From Pochonia chlamydosporia 170 (lineage: Eukaryota > Ascomycota > Sordariomycetes > Hypocreales > Clavicipitaceae), in the NCBI RefSeq assembly GCF_001653235.2, contig NC_035794.1, positions 1,178,001 through 1,242,000 of the forward strand: a DNA stretch of 64,000 bases. The letters are read 5' to 3'. Of the stretch, positions 11,414 through 21,765 are shown piece after piece. Position 1 is the first letter of the stretch. The number at the start of each line of letters is the position of its first letter. The notes under the pieces are model-generated. The model did not search any database. It saw nothing but the letters and a program-made list of their open reading frames with translations, and was not told the origin of the DNA. The position numbers and the translations under genes are program-made.

Positions 11414-13543
11414 ATGTCTAGCTCTCCAGAGGTCCAACCAAATTCTTCTAAATCACCCTCTAACCAGTCATCCTCATCTAGTGTTGGTCCCGGTGGCTCA
11501 GAGTCGAAGGATGCCGTTCAAGTTGGCCCAGATGGACAGCCAGTGAAGCGGGGACGGCGAAGCAATCCAAAGGTCAAAACCGGTTGCTCCAACTGCAAGT
11601 ATGTGATATATCCCTTTCTATCAAGCCACGAGACACAACGCACATAGCATGGCGATCTTGGACCTGTGTATTTACCATGTCTGACTGGTGCTGGCAGGCA
11701 GAGGAGAATCAAGTGCGACGAGCTACGACCAGCCTGTACTCAATGCGTGAGAAGCAACAAGGAATGCACAGGTTATCCCCCGCCGCCTCGAAGCGCCAGA
11801 CCGCTGGTAGATGTTAGAATTGCACCCAAACCGGTCTTGGCCATTCGACCCCAAGCGGCATCTGTGACTACGCATTCCAAGATTTTCAAAGAGACAACAG
11901 TCTTGCCTCCTCGCCGAGCCAATCGGCGGAAACGGCAACAGGCTGCCGTCATGCAGCATGCCCTCATAGCTGCTGCAATCGTCCCTCCATTGTATCAACC
12001 TTCGAGCAATTTAGGATTCCAGCAAGGGGAGGGCTTATACTTTGAGCTCTTCCGCGTTCAGACTGCTTCGGAGCTCTCAGGATACTTCAATTCCAACTTC
12101 TGGGCTCAGCGAGTTTTGCAGGAATGCCATGCCGAGTCTGCTATCCGGCACTCGGTTATTGCGCTGGGTGCTCTGTATAAAACTTTGGAGCAAAGCTTCT
12201 ACATGACCACTCTCTGCTCTGAGAAGAGAGAGCTGTATATGGGATCCTTGGTGTCCCATTGGCAGGTTGCGATTAAACAGTACTCTGACGCAATGAATGC
12301 GATGATGCTTCTCAATGGACAGAGTTTGCGATCGTTTAGAACTCGACTCATGGCTAGTATTCTTCTGGCATGCTTCGATTCGTTCATTGGAGACCACAAA
12401 CAGGCCATCCGTCAAATTCAGACGGGACTTGGCTTGTTAGAAAAGCTCCAGACTCTTTATCCCAATCACCGAAGGCCAGGTCCAGAAGGGTATATCGAAG
12501 ACGACTTACTCATTATTTTCACTCGTTTAGCTATCCAGGCTAAATCATATGACATGGCTTTTCATTTTCCTCAACCGTACGTCATACGGTTAACACCACA
12601 ACAACCACAATCCGGCGGCTCATCACCCATCTCGTCAGATATCGGGTCACCCGGATCGCCACCCAGTATACCAGTTCCCGCCCGATTCGAGTCACTTCTA
12701 GACGCCCGCCTAGCTTCAGACAGGCTGTGTGAGAAGCTGCTCCGATTTATTGAACGACTCCAAATTGCTAAAAATAACAAGAGCAATGTGCTGCCCGCCT
12801 CATGGAGGCAATACGGTGTTGACCTAAAAAGCGAGTTGGATGCTTGGGCTGTCGCTTTTGAGCACATATTTCACTCACGTCTGGACCCTCGCGTCGGCCC
12901 CGTTGAGAAATCAGGTATATCTGCGCTGAAAATGTTTCAGATCAACACCAATGTTTTGTTCTTGATGATGTTTTGCGATACTGAAGTACAGTTTGATGGC
13001 TTTTTCCCACATTTCAAAGCCATTGTCGATCTTGGCTGGGAGGTTGTCAGCGCAGAGGAATCAAGGGCGGCAGCAGAGCGAGAAATGAACAGCGAGAACG
13101 GCCAGCATCAACATACGAACACCAAGGGTGCGTTCAGGGCTGGCAAATTCAACACGCCTCACATCAAGCCGAGCTTTTCAGCAGATCTCGGTATTGTGCC
13201 GCCCTTGTTCGTCGTGGCAACAAAGTGCCGTGAACCGAGGCTCCGACGACAAGCCATTCAACTGCTGCGCAGCAGTGCGAGAAGAGAGGGTATGTGGGAC
13301 AGCGAGTTGGCAGCCAAGATAGGACACTGGGTTATGCAAATCGAAGAATCAGATACGGCTTTGTCGCCAACGTGGGACGAAACAGTGCTGCCGATGAAAC
13401 CAATCCCCGAAGAGAAAAGAGTCATGGTCAAGTCTGTCGATTTTGATCTTCGTGATCGATTCGCTGATCTTCGAGTGGGCACGAGAGCAGTACATGAGGG
13501 ATCTCACGATGACAGGGTTCGAACTACCAGGCTTGTTTGGTAA
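11414..13543 (+). CDS. Zn2Cys6 (GAL4-type) transcription factor with fungal-specific C-terminal domain
   Basis: Exons 11414-11598 and 11698-13543 (intron 11599-11697, 99 nt), 676 residues. The intron splits the zinc cluster: exon 1 ends in TGCSNCK and exon 2 resumes with QRRIKCDELRPACTQC, giving C-x2-C-x6-C-x6-C-x2-C-x6-C, which binds two zinc ions. A basic segment (KRGRRSNPK) precedes it, and PPPPRSARP follows as the linker. Residues about 150-640 form a helical fungal-specific regulatory region with AIRHSVIALGALY, common in this class. It ends VGTRAVHEGSHDDRVRTTRLVW, resembling the usual C-terminus of relatives. The start ATG is in good context (GCCATGT). It is a nuclear DNA-binding regulator; target genes cannot be inferred. 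It converges on Dsc1, with 342 bp between them. Confidence 0.9.
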
Positions 13544-13885
13544 ACGGGTCAAATGGGTGTGTGTTTTGGCTTACACGGCGTTAATGGCGATGGGTGATTA
13601 TGATATCCAGGAGTACATATATTTTGTTTATAACCCGGGCAAGATTTATCCACGATCACTACGTCTGATCGTTTGAAGTCAAAGTACTATAGTTGTACAG
13701 CTCAATATAAAAATATAATGGTACCAAGCACCTTCCATAACCATGATGTATATTCTTGCAAGTCCGGTATTTCATCCATAACACCTCTAACCATGTACCA
13801 TTGCCCATATAATATCCCATTGAATTCAAACCCAAACGCTCTATCCCGTATAATAAGTCATCAAATCCCAACACCAAAGCATGCA
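13544..13885. other. Convergent 3' intergenic spacer
   Basis: AT-rich spacer between the stop codons of the Zn2Cys6 gene and Dsc1. It probably holds both 3' untranslated regions; no further feature was seen. Confidence 0.6.
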
Positions 13886-16359
13886 TCAAATAGGCGGCAG
13901 CTCCTCCCTACAAATAGGGCACTGCAACCTAAACCGCAGCCAACTCTCCAAACAAGCCGTATGAAATATGTGCCTACACGGCGTCACCATGTACATTCTC
14001 CTCGCAAACACCCCCGACACAGTGGATTCCTCCTCGCCGGCCCTCACGACAGGCACTTCCAGCACCTCTCTGCATATAGCGCAGTCAATGGCCCTGACTC
14101 CGCTCTTTTCACCTGCCGTCGAAGGCCTATCGAGACTATTTCGCTCTTCGGGAACAACAAGGCCGATCGGTAGGCCGCCTGCCTCGATGTTATCCTCCCT
14201 GAGAACGGGGTGGTAGTCCCACGCGTCGGGGGTCCATGACATGGGCACGCCGAATCGTGGACCGACGATCTGCTGCGCCGCCAGGAGGACGACCTGGATC
14301 CATACCCAGCCGGCGAGGAAGACGAAGGATGAGAGGTCGGTGGTCGCGTAGAGAAAGTTGTCCTTTTTGACCCAGAAGTAGGCGATGGGGAGGAGACGCA
14401 GGATAGATTGGCCAATGACAAAGGGCCATGAGAGGGCGCGACGACAGTTGCGCAGGGTGTTGCGGTAGATTTGCGGCGTCCACATGGACAGGTAGATGAA
14501 TGCGCAGGCGTTGAGGAATATGGACCGCGGACGGGGGTACCATGTCGAGGAGGAGATGGCGAGGAAGGACACGCACAGGGAGAAGAGGATGAATCTGCCG
14601 ACGATGGCTTGGAAGGTTGGCGTTTCGGGGGCGTTGCGGTTGATGGGGATGGGGAGTGGGGAGGCGGCGGAGGCTATTTCAGCGGATATATCTTGGTCGG
14701 AGGGGATGATGACGGGTGTTTCGGTGCGGTTGGGGGCAGTTACCGGGCCGGGGAGGAGGCTTGCGGTGGGAGTTGCAGATACGGAGACGGACGTGGGCGT
14801 GTCTTGGGTTGTGGAGGGTTGGTCGCGCCGGTTTCTACCCTCGGGGAGCTGGACTTCGTATATCTTTGCGAGGAAGCTTCCCCCGATGGTCATGCTGAGG
14901 AACGAGGCGAACATCAACGCCAGTGTAGGGAGGAAGGTTGCCGCCGCGGAGGACACCCATGTCGCGGCGGCAGTAAAGGTCATGCCGTCGACGATGAGCA
15001 TCGTGCTGATGGTGCCGAAGCTGATTCTCCCCATGGTAGAGGGTGTAAAGGACTCCTTCATCTGGTCGCGCAGGAGACGGACCTGGGCGAAGACGACGAG
15101 CGCGTAGAGCAGAAGCCACGTCTTAATTTGGTGTGTTTGAACCTCCTTCTTCATGCCGACGAGGTGGTCTGCCTCGCTGGGCGGGTAGTCTGGCGGTCCT
15201 TTTGTTTCGAGGAAGAACGAGCAATCGGGTGAGTAGATGACGGCGGACATTTTCAGCTTGGGAACCCGAGGGATAGGTGCGCCCACGGGATACTGCAGCT
15301 CTGATTCTATGGCGTTGATTGCGTCTTCCATGTTTGCTGGAACGGGGTCTTGGTCTTCACCGGCAGTTGATTTCGGTGGGAGAGGAGGGTGAACCTGCGC
15401 GTACATGATGTACTCGCAGTGTGGTGACGGGTACGCCGTGTACATTGGGTTTTCGACGTCAGAATTCCACGGCATCCGCTGGTCGACGTATACGTGCTTC
15501 TCTTTACGGCGGATAACCCGCGCCAGAGTCCGATTCAACAACATCTGGCTCGACTGGAAGAAGTCCGGACCGGGCGAGAGGTGCGGCAGCGCAAATATCC
15601 CTTCAAACTTTTCGCTCGTCGTCGTCATGAGGATGACGCCCTGGCGCGGCCAGTGCACACCCCAGAGCTTCATCTCCCAGTTCAGTCCCGAGCCGGCCGT
15701 GTCCTCGATGGTAGCTGTGCCGCGCAGGCTGCGAATGATGCCGCCTGACAGGGGGGCCATATCCATGGGCAGCTGCTCGTAGTGGTTGAGCGTCTTGTTC
15801 CCATTCAGACGGAGCATCATCCTGCCCGTCTCGCCCGTCACGTTCCTCGCCCACTCCATCTTGTGGCCCATCCATTCCACCTCGGGCACACTCCTCGAGA
15901 GGTTGTAGCTGTCGTAGCCGCGGGAGACGGAGCCCGGCCTGCGGATCCAGTCGCCGTGGACAGTGCCCGAGGCATTCGTCCACATCGCCTCGCCTTGAGC
16001 CACGTCCCAGAGCTGGTGGCCGTCCACGGGCGGCACAGCATGTCTGCTCAGCTTGAGGCCCTTTTCTCGAAATGTCTCCAGGTCACGCCATGCGAAGCCG
16101 TCCTTCTGAACCCCGTGAGGTTCAGGTACTTTGGTGGTGTGGCTTCGCCATCCTCGGTGGTCTTGTTCCACGGCACAAAGTCGCCCCAGGCGGTGGTGTT
16201 GAGCACGTTGAGGGCATCGCGGTACCGGGCGAGTCGATCAACCGCCAGGTCGGACAGCGCAAGCGATTGGTTCCGGTAGTCGGCTTCGGGGAAGAGAATC
16301 CATATGAGGAAGAGGATGAATAGGAAGGCGCCCGCTGGATTCTGCGCCTGCGGAGGCAT
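13886..16359 (-). CDS. dsc1: DSC E3 ubiquitin ligase complex subunit 1 (Tul1-like), with an apparent -1 frameshift
   Basis: The gene starts at 16359 and ends at 13886; about 824 residues if one base missing near 16101-16110 is allowed for. The N-terminus has a signal-anchor (AGAFLFILFLIWILFP), then a lumenal domain with NLTGF and, after the frame break, KDGFAWRDLETFREKG and SRHAVPPVDGHQLWD. A group of membrane helices lies in the middle to late part (LLLYALVVFAQVRLL, FILFSLCVSFLAIS, FVFLAGWVWIQVVLLAAQ). The C-terminus is a RING-H2 finger: CAIC, CRHIFHTAC, CPIC. Dsc1 is the catalytic subunit of the Golgi/endosomal Dsc ligase, needed in fungi for SREBP activation and for membrane-protein quality control. 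The frame break falls in a conserved stretch, and no intron of normal size explains it. Confidence 0.9.
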
Positions 16360-17032
16360 GGCGTCGTCGTCGTCTCTGACGAGCGTGGGATGGAGGCGTC
16401 GTGTGCTACCTCGTCACCATGATAGGTATGCGAGACGGGATGGATGACGTGGGAGTGTCGACGGTATTAATCTAGAGATGGTGGGAGGGAAAGGATACGG
16501 TCGACGGATTCAAGAGGAAGATGGATTTAGATTTTCAAAAGGGTAGAATGCGCAGGGCTGCAGTAATTAAAGTTTAGGAGCTGTGCACGCCTCCTAGATC
16601 AGGGACGTCGGCACTTTTTGGCAGGAGCATCGAAATGGCTGCATCGATGGGTGGTCCCAGGTGCCTCGGCGGCCAAGTATCAGATGAATGTCGATGATGG
16701 CCTGGGGGTGACTTGGGTGCTGTGGAGTGGCTTAGTTGGTGGGTTTAGCGGAGGCGGAGTGCTTTTAGCGGCCAGTGTGCTCCATTTGGCTCGGGCTCGG
16801 TGGTTGTCCGTCTCGTTGACGCTAACCAGACCATACTTGACTGCTCCATTGCTGTCTTGCCATTCATCGTTGAACCACTCAGGCATCTGACCACTTGACC
16901 AACAGACAACATTGAACATTCGACACAACCAACACCAACACCAAGGCAGATCAACCAGCAAGCACATCCACAACACCAAACTACGCAAACAAACTCACCA
17001 AGAAAACCACATCCACAACAATCCATTCAACC
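16360..17032. other. Divergent promoter region between Dsc1 and HSBP1
   Basis: About 670 bp separating two divergently transcribed genes. The right end is a CA/CAA-rich leader (about 16915-17032), typical of fungal 5' leaders. At 16914-16921 GAACATTC forms two inverted nGAAn units, a minimal part of a heat-shock element; a third unit was not clear. Confidence 0.5.
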
Positions 17033-17453
17033 ATGTCCTCAAACGACCCCAACACCATCGACAAAGCAACGGTACGCATCGCCCTCACCTCACCACCATC
17101 AATCCCTCCACCTCCACATCAACCCTTCAAAACACCAAAAGCCCCTGACTCTCAACCAAAAACTCCCATTCCTAACCCACCAAATAGTCCCCCGATAACT
17201 CCAACGCCGATGTCTCAGCCGCCGTAGAAGACCTGCTAAACACCCTCTCCAACAAATTTGCTAGCGTCTCATCCGAGATATTCGCCAAGAGTAAGCTCTA
17301 CGCCCTTTTTTCAATCAAATTCTCCGAATTTAATCTCCGTGAGACAATGTGCTAATAGCCGTAGTGGATGAGATGTCGCGTCGGTTAGATAATCTAGAGG
17401 CTGCGTTGCAAGAGAGTAAAGCGAGTGAGGGGTCCGGGTCAACCAAGTCTTGA
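17033..17453 (+). CDS. Heat shock factor-binding protein 1 (HSBP1) family
   Basis: Three exons, 17033-17071, 17188-17290 and 17365-17453, with introns of 116 and 74 nt, giving a 76-residue protein. Residues about 22-62 contain the hallmark coiled coil: AVEDLLNTLSNKFASVSSEI then FAKMDEMSRRLDNLEAAL. The last intron (branch GCTAAT, acceptor CCGTAG) makes the ATG codon of KMDEM across the junction. In animals and plants HSBP1 trimers bind the trimerisation domain of HSF1 and dampen the heat-shock response; HSBP1 has also been linked to assembly of the WASH actin complex. Whether the fungal protein does either is inference. The gene is too short and too split to appear as one open frame. It converges on the PDI gene. 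Confidence 0.93.
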
Positions 17454-17668
17454 TGTTGGGGCTACGGCGCATGAAATCATGGAGTACTGTACATATAACG
17501 GATTGTTTTTGCTTAACAATACCATAGATTTGTTCTATTTATGTTTTGTATACCTAGGGACGTCTCCTGCGTGCTACTCGTCACACGTACAGCGTTGACT
17601 TCCTGTCCATTGCTTGTTACCTTGTTCTTTTGGACGGTTTCAACCGTCAATGCTCCAAACTAACTCCT

Positions 17669-18858
17669 CTACAGCTCGTCCTTGAGCTCTTCGGCCTTCT
17701 CAGCAGCTTTCTCAGCAAAACGGCGGAGAATGTTGGTCTTGCTTTGGATCTCATCACGCTTAGAAGGGGCCAAGCCCCCCTTCTCAAGGATGCCCTCCAG
17801 TCGAGAGAGTTCCTTGGCAACAAAGTTGTCGCTCTTGCTCAGCTTGTCAAAGACGCGGACGTAGTACTTAGCATAGGCGTACTTGGCGTCATCATTGAAC
17901 TTCTTCACAGCCTTCGTGACTTCAGCGGCAATGTCTTCCAGCTTAGCACCGCCGGTAAACCTGGCGACCAGCGAGTCCAGAGCGGCAATGGTTCCAGCAA
18001 GACGGTCAAGACCGCCACCAGCAACACGGTGAGTACCGGCCTTCTCGTTGATGAACTTGATGAAATCCTCCTCGGAGCGGCCGCCAGAGTACTCCTCGCC
18101 CTTCTTGTCGCCAGCACCGAACCACTTGATGGTTGGGTAGGAAGAAACGCCCTGCTCCTTGGTGACGGCCTTGCTGTTAGGAGCTTCGGCGTCAACCTTG
18201 GCAATGACAACCTTGGCCTCGTTGGCAAAGTCAGCAGCGAGCGTCTCCCACGTAGGAGCCAGATTCTTGCAGTCTAAGCATCACATTGTCAGCATCCCCT
18301 TGCTCTAAACCAATTCGGTATATAAAAGTCGGGAAAAGACCTACGTCCGCACCAGGGAGCAGTGAATGCAACCAGCACATTCTTCTCACTCCCAACAGTC
18401 TCAGCAAAGCTCTTATCAGTAAGCATAACAACCTCACTAGGCATCTCCAGCTTCTTCTTGGACTTCACGCTAGTCTTCTCCGTCAGAAACTTGGTCAGAC
18501 TCTCCAGATCACGCCCAGACTTGTACTCCTCAGGCTTATCAGACTTTCCATCAAAGTACTTGAGCGTAGGGAAACCCTGAATCCCAAAACGCTTGCCCAG
18601 CTCCCGCTCCGCATCGGCATCGACCTTGGCAATCTGCACCTTGTCTTTGGCGTGCTCGAACGTAAGAGCCAGCTCCTCGTACACTGGGGCGAGGGTCTTG
18701 CAGTGGCCGCACCAGGGGGCAAAGAACTCGACGAGTGTGGGAATTCCTGACTTGAGGACGACTTTGTCGAAGTTGGACGGTGTGAGGTCCATGACGGCGG
18801 ATCTGGCCGCCACGGCTGCGGTCAGGGTGGCGAGCACGAAGCTCTTGATGAGAACCAT
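17669..18858 (-). CDS. erp38: Protein disulfide isomerase, ERp38/P5 type
   Basis: Exons 18345-18858 and 17669-18273, intron 18274-18344 (71 nt), 372 residues. There is a cleavable signal peptide (about 1-18, IKSFVLATLTAAVAA). The first thioredoxin domain has WCGHCK in EFFAPWCGHCKTLAP. The second has FTAPWCG|HCKNLAP, the intron falling inside the active-site histidine codon. Both CGHC motifs are intact. The C-terminal about 110 residues form the helical ERp29-like D domain (LDRLAG..AALDSLVARF to RFAEKAAEKAEEL). The protein ends in KDEL, an ER retrieval signal. It catalyses disulfide formation and isomerisation in the ER lumen. A 5' leader intron is likely at 18876-18946. Confidence 0.96.
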
Positions 18859-19737
18859 GATGGGCGAGAATTGACCTGTACCACGAAAGATATGGTTAAT
18901 TAGAAAACGGGTTCAGTTGATTTGGAGTTGTACAGTCGCAACTTACGTCAATAAGAGATGGATTCAATAAGTATAAGTGGCTGAATGGCTGGAAATGGTT
19001 CGTTGCTTAGAAATGAAATGTGTCGAGATGCCAGCTTGCACCGAGCTTCCCTAGCGCCATTGAAACTGCCTCGTCCATCCAACGAACGGTTCCTGCCCCA
19101 CGCAAGCTCTCCCTGCCTTGCCTGCAGCCAACACCCACTTCTATCATCACGTGGAGATAACGCAACATCTGCCGAGGAAGGAGTGACATGCACAGCACGC
19201 CTGGTGAGCAGACTGAAATGCTTTGTGAGAGTCACGATGTTATAAGTTGCAAAAATCGTTCTACTTGTGGCTCATTCCAATTGCCAAATACCAATTGCAT
19301 GGCAAATGTCTGTAGAAAATTCTGAAGGATCTTGATCAAGTTGGTCCTAGCTCCCCCGCTATGTCACAACTTTTGACTTTATGGTGCTACCTGTCATTGT
19401 CTCGACAGCTATTATGACAAATTTGTACAGTGCGGTATCTTTGAATTTATTGCATCACTGATCCCCCCCTGTATGCCTGTCTAAAGTACAAATATCAAGA
19501 CAATGGGAAGAAGCAGAGTGGAGAGATCTCCAGGTCCCATCCTGGGAGTATACACAGAGCTCCTATCGCTCAGAAACATGGGAATTCGTACATCTTACAC
19601 TCAACCCGCTCACTTGCCACGTTGCTTTTAGATTCTCCACGGTGCCACTCCTGCTGAGCCTTGGAGCCAGTAGATTCATGCTCGATCAGTGTTCGTAGTT
19701 TTGTCCATTTCCTCTCCCTCGTCCAGCACCTAATCGC
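18859..19737. other. Intergenic region between the PDI promoter and the EF-Tu 3' end
   Basis: About 880 bp. The left side is the PDI promoter and leader; the right side is the 3' flank of the EF-Tu gene. No coding frame or RNA gene was recognised. Confidence 0.5.
18876..18946 (-). other. Likely 5' UTR intron of the PDI gene
   Basis: On the minus strand GTAAGT (from 18946) to TACAG (ending 18876), 71 nt, with CTAATTAAC as a plausible branch region. It ends 17 nt before the initiator ATG. Inferred from splice consensus only. Confidence 0.55.
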
Positions 19738-21189
19738 TTACTTCATGATGCGAGTGCACAGACCAGTGGCAACAGTCTTGCCACCCTCACGGATGTTGAA
19801 TCGCTGGCCAACCTCAATAGCGTTAGGGTTGGTCAAGGTCACAACCATCTCGACGTTGTCACCAGGCATAACCATCTTGCCATTGGCGTCCTCAGTACCT
19901 TCAGGGAAAGTCAAGTCGACAGACTCATCGGAAGTTCGAAGGAAGAGCTGGGGGCGGTAGTGCTCGTGGAATCCAGTGTGACGGCCACCTTCCTCCTTGG
20001 TGAGGACGTAGAGAGAGGCGAGGAACTGGGTGTGCGACTTGACGGTGCCAGGCTTGCAGACAACCATACCACGGCGGACATCCTCACGGCGGACACCACG
20101 GATGAGAAGACCAGAGTTGTCACCGGCCTGAGACTGGTCGCAAGACTTCTTGAAAGTCTCGATATCGGTAACCTTGGTCTTGATGATCTCCTTGCCTTTA
20201 CCGACAAGCTCGATTTCCTCGTCACGCTTCAAGATGCCACGCTCGACTCGGCCAGAGACAACGGTACCACGGCCAGAGATGGAGAAGACATCCTCAACAG
20301 ACATGAGGAAAGGCTTGTCCAGGCTACGCTCAGGGGTGGGGATCCACTCGTCAACAGCAGCCATGAGCTCGTCAATCTTGTTGTTGCCAATCTCGGGCTT
20401 CTGGTTGTTCAGGGCACAGAGAGCAGAGCCCATGATGACGGGGGTGTCGTCGCCCTCGAAACCATAAGTGCTGAGAAGCTCACGCATCTCCATCTCGACA
20501 AGTTCCAACATTTCGGGGTCGTCAATGGTGTCAACCTTGTTGACGAAAACAACAATCTTCTGTACACCGACCTGTCGGGCGAGCAGCAAGTGCTCTCGAG
20601 TCTGGGGCATCTGACCATCGGAGGCAGCGACGACAATAATGGCACCATCCATGTTGGCGGCACCAGTAATCATGTTCTTGATGTAATCGGCGTGACCAGG
20701 GCAGTCGACGTGGGAGTAGTGGCGGTTCTCGGTAGCGTACTCGATGTGAGCAGTAGAAATGGTGATACCTCGCTTTCGCTCCTCAGGGGCCTTGTCAATG
20801 GCACCATACTCGAGGAAGTTGGCCAAACCCTTCTCGGCCTGTCGCTTGGTGATGGCAGCGGAAAGTGGTCTAAAACAAAGGTCAATATGGTAAAATTTCG
20901 CGGGTTGCAGAAGCCCCGTGGTCCTACCTTTCCGTGATCGACGTGACCAATTGTACCTAGAAACCCATGTTAGACTCGGCCAGCTTTACACAAGAGAACA
21001 CTTTGCCGTCTCACCAATGTTGACATGGGGCTTGCTTCGCTCAAAGACGGCGTATGAGCGGTAAATGTTGAGCATGCCAGAGGCAGCTTGGGGCTTCATG
21101 GCTGACTGAAGGGGGTTGACACGGCCATTGCGCAAGCCGTGTCGCGCAGTCCGCAGGAACGGCGCAACAGATCTAAAAGCGGCAGACAT
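19738..21189 (-). CDS. TUF1: Mitochondrial elongation factor Tu, with an apparent 2-nt frame defect
   Basis: Exons 21015-21189, 20928-20956 and 19738-20869, introns 20957-21014 and 20870-20927 (58 nt each). About 445 residues are expected. The first about 45 residues are Arg/Ala-rich and lack acidic residues, as in a mitochondrial presequence ([13 protein letters not shown]). The GTPase domain follows: GHVDHGK at the end of exon 2, then [26 protein letters not shown] (G3), NKVD (G4) and GSAL (G5), then the two beta-barrel domains to the stop after TRIMK. At the exon 3 start the sequence reads ACCACTTTCCGCT where TTLSA needs two more bases, so the P-loop and the rest are out of frame. It delivers aminoacyl-tRNA to mitochondrial ribosomes and should be essential for respiration. 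Confidence 0.93.
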
Positions 21190-21765
21190 TGTGAAATAAA
21201 CCGATAATTAGGAAAAGAATACACCGATTGAAGAAGAGAAGGAGTGGAGGATGGATGCAAAAAGGGGTGACAATGGCGACAATGGTGGAGGTGCAACTGC
21301 ACTGGACCGATTGGAGATGTCTGGTTTGGTCGCTTCGAAATTTTTATGAGCTCCAATCGTTGGTACGTACCTAGGTAGCTTTCAATGGCCCAAGGAGGAC
21401 CAGGGCCACTTGCTCTCGTGTGGTCGTGGCGCGTGGCATTCATGGTGTCACGTGATGCTTCTGTCAGGCACCATGATTTTGTTCCTGTCTCTGATCAGCT
21501 TGTGAGACCAGGGTCTTGCACAAGAGGCCACAGCCAACTACAGTACAGCAAACCCGAGGCAAAGCAATTGCGAGACATTTGAATAAAAGAGAGCGCCTTG
21601 CCAAGCTCTAATATTTGTTCCCGTTCTCAATCTAAATACATGATTATTTTCCCTGAATTATTACTTATATGCATTATATGGTTCCTGTCTCATTGACAAG
21701 AGCAGGAATGCTTGAATCATCGAGTGCGGCCGTCAGATGTGAGACGACCAAATGTCTTTCGTCTT
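21190..21765. other. Intergenic region between EF-Tu promoter and MFS 3' end
   Basis: Contains the EF-Tu promoter and leader and the 3' flank of the transporter. A perfect 10-bp palindrome TACCTAGGTA lies at 21368-21377. Nothing else was recognised. Confidence 0.5.

Noticed and set aside
13443..13676. Alternative C-terminal exon for the Zn2Cys6 factor in another frame
   Set aside because: The main frame already ends in a family-like C-terminus; no splice pair is needed.
14471..15232. Long Gly-rich plus-strand frame opposite Dsc1
   Set aside because: Composition is the mirror of the GC-rich Dsc1 codons; not protein-like.
16103..16173. 71-nt intron as an explanation for the Dsc1 frame change
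   Set aside because: The length restores the frame, but the donor GTGCCG is poor and splicing would remove the conserved YLNLTGF segment.
19960..20937. 325-codon plus-strand frame opposite EF-Tu
   Set aside because: Antisense shadow of a strongly codon-biased gene; no domain or independent evidence.
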